A stretch of DNA of 64,000 nt from Hypericum androsaemum (GCA_963995505.1 OZ023188.1:15947912-16011911), one strand, 5' to 3'; positions 12,271-24,594 are shown, counted from the first letter of the stretch. The notes: generated by a model not told the origin, from the letters alone. A program made the numbers and translations.

Positions 12271-12640
12271 TGTTAACTCACCATTCTACAGCTGAGAAGA
12301 CAATGCGGGAGAAGACGTTGCTTAATGGACTTTATGTTTGGATTGTGGGCTTGATAATTTGTGGCCCAGATACTTGATAAATAAGCCACAAGGATATACT
12401 TGTACTTTCAACTAGTTTTCTGTAGTTTTGTATATAAGGCTAAGAATGGATAACAGCTGTACACTTTACTCATTTCCATTTACCAAAAACTCTCCTTTGC
12501 TTCTTGAGAATTCTCGAAGAACTCTCGATATCTACCTCTGGTCCACGAGCTTTAGTGAGCTCGTTTCACTTTGTTCGATTCTCTTCAGTAATGGCAGTTT
12601 AAATTTGGGATTAACGAATTTTATTTAAAATTTTTGATAT
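12271..12640 (+). repeat. Copia-1 3' LTR (right end uncertain)
   Basis: A polypurine tract (ACGGGGGCG) ends at 12270 and is followed by TGTTAACTCACC, the expected start of a 3' LTR. The segment has a TATA-like 'gtatataagg' near 12430. The end, about 12600-12650, is not certain because no second LTR copy was found for comparison. Confidence 0.6.
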
Positions 12641-13455
12641 TGCGAGGAAACCAAAAAAAACAGCCACGTTATTTCACGGAAAAGGATTGAACTAATATAA
12701 TGTCTTAAATCATGATCACGTACGTTACTTTGGATACAGAAGATAAACAATTGTTAAAATGCAAGGTTTATACCTGCTTTGCACGTGAAAGCTCAGCGAA
12801 GAAACTGAACACCATCGAAGGAAATCAGGAAGTTGAAAAGAATTATAGAGGATTCTCGTGATTTATGAAAAATGATAGTACAATATTTGTCACATTTTAT
12901 GTTATTAAATGACCATTAACTTTTCCAATGTTAACACTATGCTTGAATGTAGGGTTTTTTATATTACTGCATTTACTTTTGTTTGGGTAGAATCTAATAC
13001 ACACTCTCTAATATCACATGTTTTATCAAAAATAAAAACAGAAATTCTAGAAATGAAGAAAAAGTTTGGCAATTAATTTTTAAAAGAATCCATTTTTTTC
13101 CATTTGATTTCGATTCATTTTCATTTTTTGGGTGGTGTTGTTGGTGTTTGGGGAACAGTTATTTTGGGTTCAGCATGAAAACGGGCTCGAAAGTGGAAGG
13201 GGCCCAAATAGAAATAATCTAAACCGGCCCGCAATACAGAAGCGGACGCGTAGAGGCAACGGTCACAGACGGATATTTTTGAATTGTAAAAGGAGCCCGC
13301 TCTTCCCCCCTTTATTTCAAATCCCTATTTCCTCTTTCCTCACTTCTCTCTCTAAAACCCCTATCACTATCCCTCCCCCCCCGTCCCCCGTCTCTCTCTC
13401 TCTCTCTCTCTCTCGGCCAAGCGCTTCAGATCGGAGAGAAGGAGGCGGATCGGAG
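12641..13455. other. Promoter and 5' leader of EB1C
   Basis: Mostly AT-rich DNA. From about 13180 it becomes richer in GC, and a (CT)12 microsatellite sits at 13391-13414, 42 bp before the EB1C start codon. CT tracts are common in plant 5' UTRs. Confidence 0.6.
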
Positions 13456-15093
13456 ATGGCGACAAACATCGGAATGATGGACTCCGCGTACTTCGTGGGG
13501 AGATCGGAGATCCTCTCGTGGATCAACTCCACCCTCCATCTCAACATCTCCAAAGTCGAAGAGGTTCGTCCTTTTTCCCTCCTTCATGAATTCCGCGTTT
13601 CCCTTTCGCTTTTTTTCTTCGAAAAGTAATGGATCTGAACTCGGCGGGGCGGGGTGGGGGCTGCAGGCGTGTTCAGGAGCGGTGCACTGCCAGTTGATGG
13701 ACGCGGTCTACCCCGGGATGGTGCCGATGCACAAGGTCAACTTCGATGCGAAGAGCGAGTACGAGATGATCCAGAACTACAAGGTCCTCCAGGACGTTTT
13801 CAACAAACTCAAGATCACTAAGGTTTTTTGTCCTCCTTTGTTTCTGATTTCTAGGGTTTTCCCTGCGAATTAGGGCTGATTTTCTCCCGTCGTTCTGTTT
13901 TTAGCATATAGAAGTGAATAAACTGATCAAAGGGAGGCCGCTGGATAACTTGGAGTTCATGCAGTGGATGAAGCGCTACTGTGATTCCGTCAACGGAGGC
14001 CTCGTCAAGTATGATCTCTTCCTTGCTTTCCATTTTAATTTGGGAGGGACTTAGTTTGTTGACAGTTATTGCTTGCTTCCTTTTACTGTTTCCTGCAATT
14101 TCGTCCGACTTAAGTATTCGCGATTTAGAATTGAATTCGGGAAGCGTATGGAAAGAGGATGGGAAAGACAGGCCGAGGCAGAAGCGCCTGCTGTTCATGC
14201 TTATTTCTTTTAGTGTACTTCGACATTGGTTGACTTGTGGATCAGATATAGTTTTCTTCGAGTTGCGATTGCTTCAATGATCCGCCATGGTGTTACTTGT
14301 TGTTAGTTACAATCCGTTGGAGAGGAGAGATGCGTGCAAGGGAGGAAGAGAAGCGAATAAGAAAAGTGCTCCATCTCAGTCTTCTACCAAGGGTTCTAAC
14401 GCTTCAGCCAAAGCTCCAACCTCTCACGCTGCTCGAAGGGTTGATTCTGCTGCTCTGAGCACCTCAAATCAACCTCCGAAGCCACCTTCTAGACCTTCTA
14501 CTCCAGTATCTCAATATGATGAACAGGTATGCAATCGCTGAAAGTTGTGAATTTTGATTGGTAACGGTTTTGAGTCTGATGCTTGCTACGGTGCACAGAT
14601 GACTGAGCTGAAGCTAAAGGTTGACAGTCTTGAGAAGGAGAGGGACTTCTACTTTGGAAAGTTGAGAGACATAGAGATTTTATGCCAGACTCCTGAGATT
14701 GAAAATCTGCCGGTATCATTTCTTTTGAGATAATGTGTTAAGGATTTGTGGCTGCTTTGCTCGATTAATTTGGTTAACCTGGTCTTTCTTTCTTGTCCTT
14801 TGGAACAGGTTGTTGCAGCAATTAAAATGATCCTTTATGCTACAGATGATGATGCATCAGTCGTTGCAGAAGCTCAGGCTATCATCTCGTCCCACCACCG
14901 CAAAGAAGTAGAACCTCTAAGTCCCATTGCTGAAGTATCGACAGAAGAGAAGACAAACTCAGAGACGCAGAAGAGGAAAATCATCCAGAATGTCGAAGTT
15001 GATAATGTTGGAATCACGACTTTGTCCCCTAGGCAAAGGCTTTCCGATGCTTCCGATGTCCGTTGCAGTGGGTCACCTCTTATGACTTACTGA
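13456..15093 (+). CDS. EB1C: Microtubule plus-end-binding protein EB1C
   Basis: Six exons: 13456-13563, 13667-13822, 13905-14008, 14307-14526, 14599-14712, 14809-15093. All have GT-AG borders and keep phase, giving 328 residues, close to the ~329 of Arabidopsis EB1C. The N-terminal calponin-homology domain ([45 protein letters not shown]) binds microtubule ends. A low-complexity Ser/Pro linker follows. The EB-homology coiled coil ([19 protein letters not shown], about 205-225) dimerises the protein. The tail lacks the acidic EEY end and instead has QKRK and the conserved [13 protein letters not shown] ending in CSGSPLMTY, which marks the C class. That class is known for nuclear localisation and spindle/phragmoplast function. 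Confidence 0.96.
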
Positions 15094-15817
15094 CTCCCTT
15101 CCCTTGATCCTTCTAGCCTTTTAAGGATGTATCTCCAGACAATATCGTTCTCTTTTTCATGAACTATGTAAATTTTGTCATGCATTTATATAACTTTACA
15201 ACTAATGGTAGGGACATGGATGAGTGTCGCCTTTTACCTGGTTTAAATAGCTATATTCTGTTGTTGTGTAACCTTGACGAACGTGAGACCGAGTCTGGGA
15301 AGAAAATTACTGCGATTGGGAGTTTTTATGCCGATCTCATTATGCAGGGGATTGTCAGGAATTTACAGATATAGTTATCTGCATGATACAAGGTCCTGTT
15401 CTTTGGGCCTAGGGCAAAGCAATTGTCTGCTTATCCTGGAAAATGCTTTAGTCCTGTGATCATCTATTTACAAGAGGACGACACCCTAACTCGAAAAGCC
15501 GATAGGAAACTCGCTCGTCACTAGTTTAACACATGAATGCGCCAACTAGAAAGATACCACATTTTCAAGTTCTCTGATTCCAAACACTAATGCCACTGCT
15601 GTTACTTTTTTCATGCCATGTAACTATTCTTCCTCGACAGGAATCCGAGACTGCGAACACAAATGGCGAGGTGGAGAAGAGGATGATGGAGGCCACGGAA
15701 TACCGATCTTCGTCGGGGCAGGGCCAGGAGATGAGGCATTCTGAAAAATGCTGCAAATGCTGTGGCATCGACTCCGGGAAACGATGGATGGGACACAAGG
15801 ACGCATATTTTGTGATG
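15094..15817. other. EB1C 3' region and an unassigned open frame
   Basis: The first 350 bp are AT-rich and probably hold the 3' UTR. From about 15590 there is an open frame with an acceptor-like 'cttcctcgacag' before 15642. It codes for a Glu/Arg-rich, then Cys-rich stretch (EKCCKCCGIDSG). The copia-2 element is inserted inside it. Whether it is an exon, a gene remnant or chance is unknown. Confidence 0.4.
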
Positions 15818-15822
15818 CCTTC

Positions 15823-16759
15823 TGTTGTTTGTCGGAGGTGGTGTACTTGATTAGGATCTTGTGAAGTCGAGTCAAGAGTTAGACTTTTTCTCCGTAAGAC
15901 GACATTGCCCCGTATTTAGTGATCACGGGTTGCGGCAATCATCCCCAAGATATAACGACTAGGCTGCTTCCGAGTTCGTAGCACAACGAGTCTCGAAGTT
16001 TCGGGCGAACCTTGGATACTCGGAACTTTCTTAGAGAGGGAGAGAGAAGAACGAGTATTGTTAATGAATGCTTATGCAATGAGTGTTCGGGGTGAGTACA
16101 AATGATGGGGGATGGGCCTATTTATAGGCGCTGGATGGGAGGGAGGCAGGCACTCCGAAGGGGCGTGTCCGTTCGACCAGCAGGCAGGCTGACTGCGCTC
16201 GTGGCCCTTCGGTGGCATTCTGGATCCTTCCAGGTGCGCCCAGGCCTACGCTCGCACTCCTTCACGAGGGATCTCGCAACCCTTCGGCCGTCTGGAAATT
16301 TTTGGGATGTTCCAGCCCTTCGTGCCTCTTCGGTGGCCATCCTGGAAGGCGCTCGCAGTCCCTCGTCACTTCGGTAGCTACGCAGCTCTCTCCGGACTCT
16401 GGTAAAATACTTAAGGCTCCTCCAGCTCCTCGCGACGATGCGCACGTGCGAAGTGCTAAGTGCGCCACAAAGCGCCCATTGCAACCTACGTCCAATGCGC
16501 CATGCGCACACACACGTGCGCGTGCTCGTGCTCGTGCTCGGATGGTGCTATGCACCATCCTTGCCACGGTCCGGGTTGGCTATCCTTCCAGGCGGTCAAC
16601 TTATTTCCTAGTCAATAAGGAACATCTGCTTATAAACTAGAGAAAACTTGTTGCACTTTCCAATGTGGGATTGCCACTTTTCATTTTCACTTTGGGCTTT
16701 CCACTTGGGCCTTCCACCATGGGCTTTGCATTGAACTTTCATTCAATTTTATTCCAACA
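15823..16759 (-). repeat. Copia-2 3' LTR (937 bp)
   Basis: It starts TGTTGTTTGTCGG and ends TATTCCAACA on the plus strand. Compared with the right LTR it has about 170 extra bases, mostly a block after 'gatgttccagccct' and a short block after 'gggaggcaggc'. Both LTRs carry a TATA box, CTATAAATAGG on the minus strand. Open frames over this stretch are LTR sequence, not genes. Confidence 0.93.
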
Positions 16760-17306
16760 ACCCCCCACATGAATGATGATTAATGCATGATGACACTTTT
16801 AAGAAAAGTTCTAACGAAATATCATTGCATCGAGAAAGGTAGCTTACGGCTTTGAACCTTCCCGAGTAAAATACTATCGGATTTACTTGCTGCTCAGTGA
16901 ACGCGATGTCTTGAACTGGTCAGCTTTTTTATGTAAACCAAGACAATAACATTTACACAATGATATCTCTAATATCCTTTGGTTCTCACGTTGTGTCCGT
17001 TTCGGCCATGGACCTTATCTTGGATTCATAAGTTTTTTTTTCTTTTGAATCGGCCTCACTTCACACTTATATAAGTGATCTTCCATTAAGAGTATCCTGC
17101 CATACTCCACCTTTTTCTGGTATAGGAATCATTAAAAACGTAGACGCTTAACCTTACCATACCTCTGCAGGGTAGTACTTGGACAGCTTCTGAGAATGGG
17201 ATGGGTTCCAAGTGATCTTATGAACCATCCATAACTTAGTTATCTTATTGAACCAAGTTTGTGGGATCTCCACTCATCATGGTTGAGTTACCGCTATGAA
17301 CGTTCT

Positions 17307-20300
17307 TTAATGTGTGGGTTTTAACCCCATTCTCCTTACTGCATTGTACATTTGATCTCTGTTGATTCCTTTCGTCAAAGGATCAGCTATGTTGTCCTTG
17401 TACTTCACATAATCAATGGTTATTACTCCACTTGAGATCAATTGTCTAACGGTGTTATGTCTTCTACGGATATGTCGAGACTTACCGTTGTACATAGTAC
17501 TTTGTGCTCTCCCGATTGCAGACATACTATCACAATGTATCAATACAGGGGGCACCGACTTGTTCCAACACGAAATATCCTCTAGGAAATTTCTGAGCCA
17601 TTCAGCTTCTTCCCCAGCTTTGTCTAGTGCTATAAACTCTGACTCCATGGTGGATCGAGCTATGCACATTTGTTTAGAGGATTTCCAGAACACAGCTCCT
17701 CCACCTATGGTGAACACATAACCACTAGCGGATTTGGAGTCTTTAGTGTCCGATATCTAATTCGCATCACTGTATCCTTCCAATACAGCTGGATACCTAG
17801 TATAAAGTATGTCATAGTTCATAGTATATTTCAAATACTTTAGAACCCTTTCCAAAGCTAGCCAGTGGTCTGATCCTTGATTGCTCGTGAATCTACTAAG
17901 CTTGCTAACTGAGTATGCAATATCAAGGCGTGTATAATTTGTTAAGTACATTAGACTCCCGATGATCTTTGCATATTTCAGTTGAGATACTGGGTCACCT
18001 CTGTTCCTAGCCAAGCGTAGACTCAGGTCTACCGGAGTCTTAGCCAGAGGTTTGCCAAAAGCATCAAATTTTTTGAGTACATTCTCAACGTAGTGAGATT
18101 GTGACAAGACAATTACTTCAGTCGTCCTAGATATTTTAATCCCCAGTATGACTTCAGCAAGACCCATATCTTTCATGTCAAAGTTGTTCTTTAACATGTT
18201 CTTAGTTTTTATAATAAGATCATTACTACTTCCCGTGATTAGCATGTCGTCTACATATAGACATACAATCACGTAAGCATCAGGCGTGCCTTTAATGTAT
18301 ACACATTTATCACACTCGTTGATCTTAAAGCCATTTGACATCATTGTCCTGTCAAATTTTTCATGCCACTGTTTCGGCGCCTGTTTTAGCCCGTATAGTG
18401 ACTTGACCAGCTTACACACTTTATGTTCTTGTCCGGGGGCAACAAACCCTTCTGGTTGTTCCATATATATTTTCTCTTCCTGTTCTCCATTTAAGAAAGC
18501 TATTTTTACATCCATCTGATGTATCTCGAGGTTATAGAGTGCTGCGATAGCTATGATCACTCTAATGGATGTGATTCTTGTGACCGGTAAATAGGTGTCA
18601 AAAAAATCATATTCTTCCTTCTGTTTGAATCCTTTAGCTACCAACCGAGCTTTGTACTTGTCGATTGATCCATCAGCTTTGTATTTCCTTTTAAGGATCT
18701 ACTTACAACCTAAAGGTTTGCAACCTGGTGGGAGATCCATGATTTTCCATGTGTGATTTTGCATGATGGATTCTATCTCACTATTGATAGCTTCTTTCCA
18801 GAGAAGAGCATCCGGACTAGATAATGCCTCTTGGACTGTCCCAGGTTCATTTTCTAACATGTAGTTTAGAAAATCTGGACCAAACGACTTGGCTACTTTG
18901 GTCCTCTTACTCCATCTAGGTTCCTCAGCACCTTGATCAGAGCCTTGTGTAGCTTTATAACTTCTTTTGTTTGAGCTTACTTCTTTTGTTTCTTTTTTAG
19001 GAAAGATATTCTCAAAGAATGTTGCATTCCTTGATTCCATGACCATTCCCTCGTTGATTTCAGAGTTTTTAGACTTGTACACTAGAAATCGATATGCGCT
19101 ACTATTGTGGGCATATCCGATAAAGATGCAGTCAACGGTCTTGGGTCCTATTCTCACCCTTTTAGGCAGAGATATTTCTACCTTAGCTAGGCACCCCACA
19201 CTTTAAGGTAACCGTAGGAAGGCTTTCTTCCTTTCCATAATTCATATGGAGTTTTGTCCCTTTTCTTGTATGGCAATTTGTTTAGAATTTGATTAGCTGA
19301 TAGCACACCTCCCCCCTACAAGTTCTGTGGTAAGCTCGAGCTAATCAACATAGCATTCATCATCTCCTTAATAGTTTGATTCTTGCGTTCAGCTACGCCA
19401 TTTGATTGAGGTGAGTATGGAGCTATTGTCTGATGGATAATGCCATTTTGTTGGCAAAATTCCTAAAATGGAGCTACATATTCTCCCTCTCTATCACTTC
19501 GAATTATTTTGATTTTAGTGCTAAGTTGATTTTCAACCTCATTCTTATAACTCTTGAAAGCTTCTAGAGCTTCGTCTTTTCCTTTCAAGAGGTGTACATA
19601 ACAGTACCTCGTGCAATCGTCAATAAATGTGATGAAATACTTTTTTTCACCTCTAGTTTGCACTTGTTTCATATCGCATATGTCGGCATGAATTAACTCT
19701 AAAGGTGTAATACTTCTTTCCACTGAATGAAAATGTACTTTGGTTATTTTTACCTCTACACATACTTCATATTTATTTTTCGAGTCAAACTCCATTTTAG
19801 GCAATAAATTTAAACTTACTAACTTTCTTAGCGAGCTCAAATTTACGTGTCCTAATCTATCATGCCATAAGTTAGAACACTCAGCCAAATAAGAAGAATT
19901 AATAACTTTATTAGGGCCATTAAAGGCGCATTTGACAATTATTACATTCATCTTGAAGAGCACCCTCTCGAGGTAACCCTTTCCTACAAAGGCACCGGCC
20001 TTGGTCAGAACAAACCTATCGGCCTCGAATACTAGTTTCATCCCAGCTTTGCCCAACAGTGAGCCGGATACTAAATTCTTACGAATGTCTGGGACATGCA
20101 ACACATCCTTGAGGGTCAGCTCTTTTCCGGAGGTCAGCTTCAGCACTATCTGGCCTAGTCCGACTACGGGTGAAGTCACGGAGTTATCCATAAATAACTT
20201 TCGTCCGTTGATCAGAATGTAGGTCGAAAATATCTCCTTGTCTGAACAAATGTGTCGGGTTGCCCCTGTGTCTATGAACCACTCTCTTGGGTTATCCACA

Positions 20301-20600
20301 AGATTGGCTTCAAACACCACAGCGGATAAGTCTAGCTCATACAGGTCTTCGGCCAGATTTGCCTTCTCACGATCGTCTCTCTTTGGCAGGCGACAATCTT
20401 TTGCCATGTGGCCGGGTTTGTCGCAGTTGTAGCAATTACCCTTGATCTTCTCAGCCTTCTTTTGCTTTAGCTCTTGCTTCTCCTGCTTGTTCCCGGGCTT
20501 CTTCCTCTTCTTGTTGGTACCACCTTCGGCGAGGTGTACCTTATCCTCGGAGTTGGTCCTGCCGATCTTGACTTCGGACTTTCGGTTGTCTTCCTCGATC
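17307..20600 (-). pseudogene. Copia-2 zinc knuckle, protease, integrase, reverse transcriptase, RNase H
   Basis: From high to low coordinate: zinc knuckle CYNCDKPGHMAKDC; aspartic protease WFIDTGATRHIC (about 20275); integrase HHCC-type LWHDRLGHVN and core ELIHADICDMKQV, FITFIDDCTRYCYVH, IIRSDREGEY; RT with [31 protein letters not shown] and active-site YVDD (about 18255); RNase H with [19 protein letters not shown] and [10 protein letters not shown]-terminal [10 protein letters not shown]. In-frame TAG codons lie at 19463-19465, 19316-19318, 18699-18701 and 17757-17759. A one-base deletion near 19195 shifts the frame. The reading frame is otherwise well kept, suggesting moderate age. Confidence 0.93.
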
Positions 20601-20601
20601 C

Positions 20602-21183
20602 TTAGTCCAGCCCCATGTCCTTCCTCTTATGCTTGAGGTAGTTCTTGAAGTCCTTCCACAGAGGAGGTAGCTTCTCGATCAGAGCAGCCACTTGGAAAGA
20701 CTCGCTTAGTTGCATTCCTTCAGCATGGATCTCATATAGGATTAGTTGTAACTCTTGCACTTGGTCTATCACCTTCTTGGAGTCAATTATCTTGAAGTCG
20801 AGGAATCGTCCGACGATGAATTTTTTCAAGCCGGCATCCTCCGTTTTGTACTTCTTCTCCAAGGAGTCCCACAATTCTTTTGCGGTCTTGAAACCTGCAT
20901 AGACATTGTAAAGGGTGTCGTCTAGTCCATTCAGAATATAGTTACAACATAGAAAGTCGCTATGACTCCATGCATCGAGGGCGTTGATCTTCTGTTGATC
21001 AGCCTCATTTTCTGCCACCTTCGGAGCCTCTTCCTTCAAGAATCGGACCAGGTTGAGCGTCGTCAGGTAGAACAGCATCTTATGTTGCCATCTCTTGAAC
21101 TCGGTACCGTTGAACTTGGCCGGCCTTTTGGCGTGGACAGTTCTCGGGACCGCTGGCACTGGTGCTGAGCTTGTTGATGCCAT
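20602..21183 (-). pseudogene. Copia-2 gag
   Basis: It starts at ATG 21183 ([15 protein letters not shown]), 29 bp after the LTR, and has the plant copia gag features [20 protein letters not shown] and [18 protein letters not shown]. The frame ends at TAA 20602 just after KRKDMGLD. A short deletion there puts gag and the zinc-knuckle region in different frames. Confidence 0.9.
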
Positions 21184-21212
21184 CTTCAAGTACACAAATC
21201 TCGTCTTACGAT

Positions 21213-21980
21213 TGTTGTTTGTCGGAGGTGGTGTACTTGATTAGGATTTTGTGAAGTCGAGGCAAGAGTTAGACTCTTTCTCTGTAAGATGAGATTGTCC
21301 CGTATTTATTGCTCACAGGCTGTGGCAATCGTCCCCAAAATACAACGACTAGGCTGCTTCCGAGTTCGTAGCACAATGAGTCTCGAAGCTTCGGGCGAAC
21401 CTTGGATACTCGAAACTTTCTTAGAGAGGGAAAGAGAAGAACGAGTATTGCTAATGAATACTTATGCAATGAGTATTCGGGGTGAGTGCAAATGATGGGG
21501 GATGGGCCTATTTATAGGCGCTGGATGGGAGGGAGGCAGGCAGACTGCGCTGCGCTCGTGGCCCTTCGGTGGCATTCTGGATCCTTCCAGGTGCGCCTAG
21601 GCCTACGCTCGCACTCCTTCACGAGGAATCTCGCAACCCTTAGACCGTCTGGAAATTTCTGGGATGTTCCAGCCCTGAAGTGCCAAGTGCGCCACAAAGC
21701 GCCCATTGCGACCTGCGTCCAATGCGTCATGTGCACACGTACGTGCGCAAGTGCGGGCACGTGCTCGTGTTTGGATGGTGCGTGCTGCGGTCCGAGTTGG
21801 CTATCCTTCCAAGCGGTCAACTTATTTCCTAGTCAATAAGGAGTATCTCTTTATAAACTAGAGAAAATTTGTTGCACTTTACAATGTGGGATTGCCACTT
21901 TCTATTTTCACTTTGGGCTTTCCACTTGGGCCTTCCACCGTGGGCTTTGCATTGAACTTTCATTCAATTTTATTCCAACA
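21213..21980 (-). repeat. Copia-2 5' LTR (768 bp)
   Basis: Same start (TGTTGTTTGTCGG) and end (TATTCCAACA) as the left LTR, with scattered substitutions and two length differences. It contains the minus-strand TATA box CTATAAATAGG near 21512. Confidence 0.93.
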
Positions 21981-21985
21981 CCTTC

Positions 21986-22936
21986 ACCATTAGGAAGCAG
22001 CAGAACCCGCTTTACAGTTCCGGGGATAAGTTCTACGAAGTTACGATCACAGACCTCGTTAAAACTTACCGTAATAAATCCTAATGAGAAACCTAAGTTA
22101 CGACCGACTTGTTCATCAAATATGTGATCATCTCGGGTTCCTTAAAAAAAAGGATATGATCCATAAAGGCCAAGACCGCTGACTGCTGATGAATTGAGCT
22201 CGGAAGTCCAATTTGATAATAATGGCCTAAACTGGGGGCAGGTATGGTCGTTGTTGACTATGAAACCAGACAAGTTAACAACTGTTGACTATTGTTCACT
22301 GATTAAATGAGCCAACTTTATTTTTTTATACTAAGGTATCAAGAAACTAAATTAGGTCGAGTAATGCAAGTTCGAACCGGTAAAATCGTTGATAACAAAA
22401 GTGTACCACTAAATAGTTAATACCGATGTATCTGATAGCTCCAACTCTACAAATTTATATTTACTAAAAAGTTGCAGAAGTTTATTTCGTGGCGGTGATT
22501 TTCTTATCTTATTTTCCTCTGCGAAATGTTTATTGTTCTGAAGGCATTACAAAAGTTCTCCAGTAAGTTCCTTCAACACTTGCTCATAATTCAACCTTCT
22601 GTATAATTAACCAAAATTATGAAGATTCAAATCAACCTTATACATATTTTTATGAATGTAAATACCATCCCCAATTGAATATGGATGAATCCAAATAGCA
22701 TTTATAATCTGAAAAAAATTATCAACTGTTGCATTTTTTTTAGGACTCATACGTAACCCTTGTAATTTCAAGCAAGTTCAATTCCAAAATATCATATCAT
22801 ATTGAATTTGAATTCAATCTACTATTACATAAAAAATGCTGGCATTATATCGGAGTAGATTAGGTTCATGATACATTGACTCATTATAAATTTAGAAATA
22901 AAAAATCTATTATCTTAATATTTTGATTTCTTATAG
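21986..22936. other. Right flank of copia-2
   Basis: The first 142 bp (21986-22127) continue the open frame that copia-2 interrupts at 15822, ending at TGA 22125-22127. The remainder is AT-rich with no recognisable gene. Confidence 0.4.
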
Positions 22937-22941
22937 CATTC

Positions 22942-23248
22942 TGTGATATCCCGATCTGTTCTGTCTGAAACGCTTAAGTGATTTGATTGATACTGTTCAT
23001 ACCAACAAAGTGCACCTTCTTTTCTGGCACACATCTTGAGAGAACTCCAAGGTTAAACGCGTTTGGCCGGGAGTAGGATTAGGATGGGTGACCTCCTGGG
23101 AAACTTGAAAAGACTCGTGTTGGTCTGTGGAGACAGCCGATCAAATCACGGGGCGTTACATTTGGTATCAGAGCGACCTCAGCTTGTACGGTGTGGTTCG
23201 GGGATCGAACGCATCGAGTAGGATCAGGATGGGTCACGGGGCGTTACA
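22942..23248 (+). mobile_element. Cassandra-type TRIM retroelement with 5S rRNA sequence
   Basis: The 5' LTR (22942-23160) runs from TGTGATATCCCG to GGGGCGTTACA. It is followed by the primer-binding site TGGTATCAGAGC (23163-23174), a short internal region, and a remnant of the 3' LTR ending again in CACGGGGCGTTACA (23248). A perfect 5-bp TSD, CATTC, flanks it at 22937-22941 and 23249-23253. The 3' LTR is mostly deleted. An LTR carrying a 5S rRNA gene-like region defines the Cassandra family. Confidence 0.92.
22994..23125 (+). repeat. 5S rRNA-derived region in the Cassandra LTR
   Basis: Blocks matching plant 5S rRNA appear in order: CATACCA and TGCACC near the start, then GAACTCC, a GTTAA block, GGGAGTAGGATTAGG, and the C-box GGATGGGTGACCTCCTGGG, which is unchanged. 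The A-box region is altered, and about 10-15 extra bases lie in the first half. It is retroelement sequence, not a functional 5S gene. Confidence 0.88.
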
Positions 23249-23253
23249 CATTC

Positions 23254-24594
23254 TAATAATGAAAAAAAAATTCTAGTTTAGTATTCCAACTTATGATTTT
23301 AATGAATCTATTTTCTTTTGTTATTGAAGAAAGGACAACCAATCCGATATAATGCTAACATTTCCGGTATGTCCAACAAACAATTCACGTCTCTTTCAAA
23401 AAAAAACAAACAATTCACGTACCCCTAAAAAAACAATACACGCAACAGGACTAGACGTTTCAATAATAAAGACATCACTAGAAACGTCAGTAGTTTTCAA
23501 ATCCAATCACTGAAATGTATTCCTTTCATGTGTCGCCAAATTTCATCTTGTTCTAAAAAACATTCATCTTGTGAGCCTTTATCATTTTTTTACCAAAACC
23601 ACTTAATATAATATAAGATAGTCATTGATCAACTAATTCATATTTCATCATATAAAATCTCAAACGTGATTAACCTTGAAGTTTTTTAAGATATGTGTCA
23701 AAAATGAAGATCTAATTTGATGATAGGAATAGTCTAAATTAAATCACTTAAATATTTCAGACAGAACATATTATTTATGTGGTATCACAATATTTTTGAA
23801 TTTATTACTTCATTTCTAGTACTCAAACTCGAAAAATATAGTTAAAATGAAACAATCTTACAAATTGATCACTGTGTTTGACAAAGCATTAATTATTTCC
23901 CTTGGACGAATATCAACTCTAAAGCCAAGAGACAAAAAACTTTCCCATATCCCAAACTATATATATTTATATACACTTACCAGTTTCAGCCTCAGGACCA
24001 AAGAAGTAAGCAATGAACAACCAAAACCTTGATAAAGACAAAGCTTCGGTAGCTGGTTTCAACAACTACACTGTCCTGTTTCCTCTCTATTCTTCCTCTG
24101 AAACTACTCATACTCTTTTGTCTTTTTTCACTCTCATACTCTTTTAACTTTTGTCAATTAACTTATACTCTTCAACTTATTATGTGTAGTGTACGGGTCA
24201 ATAAGTTTTTGTTTTATATTAACTGATACCTCCCGAAAAATCTAGCTTTGAACGAGATAAAATCTTTGAAATATAACAAAGTTTTTTCAACATCAACATT
24301 ATTAAGTTTTTAAGTATTCAAACGTGAAATCTCTCAGTTAAGTTAGAATGACTCTATCCCTTGATTTAATTGTTTGTTGATTGGTTTGAGAAAAGAAAAT
24401 TCAAAAGAAACAATTTGGTTTTACGTGTAGCACCGCATTGTCTTAAAGCTTACAATTAATCCAACTTCCTCTAGACGCAAAATTGGATGGCTAATTGTCC
24501 CTAAAAAGAACTTACGTCGTACACTAATGCGACCACTGGGATTAAGAGTAAGCCGAGGTTTTGTCCTTGGAAGGTGGGATTATTAAGACAAGGT
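23254..24594. other. AT-rich intergenic DNA
   Basis: No gene, RNA or element could be recognised. Short direct duplications occur (for example two 'aaacaattcacgt' copies at about 23380-23420). Confidence 0.5.

Larger units (their letters stand above)
15823..21980 (-). mobile_element. Copia-2: complete-length Ty1-copia retrotransposon, coding region decayed
   Basis: Two LTRs in the same orientation flank a minus-strand gag-pol region. The element is bordered by a perfect 5-bp TSD, CCTTC, at 15818-15822 and 21981-21985. A polypurine tract (ATGTGGGGGGT on the minus strand) abuts the left LTR. The 29 bp between the right LTR and gag do not contain the usual TGGTATCAGAGC primer site. All coding blocks are recognisable but carry four TAG codons, at least two frameshifts and a small deletion. 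Confidence 0.95.

Noticed and set aside
16102..16640. Open frames on both strands with Arg/Ala-rich translations
   Set aside because: They lie wholly within the copia-2 LTR and have counterparts in the other LTR.
22994..23125. A genuine 5S rRNA gene
   Set aside because: The 5S-like segment is mutated in the A-box, contains extra bases and lies inside an LTR with TSDs and a PBS.
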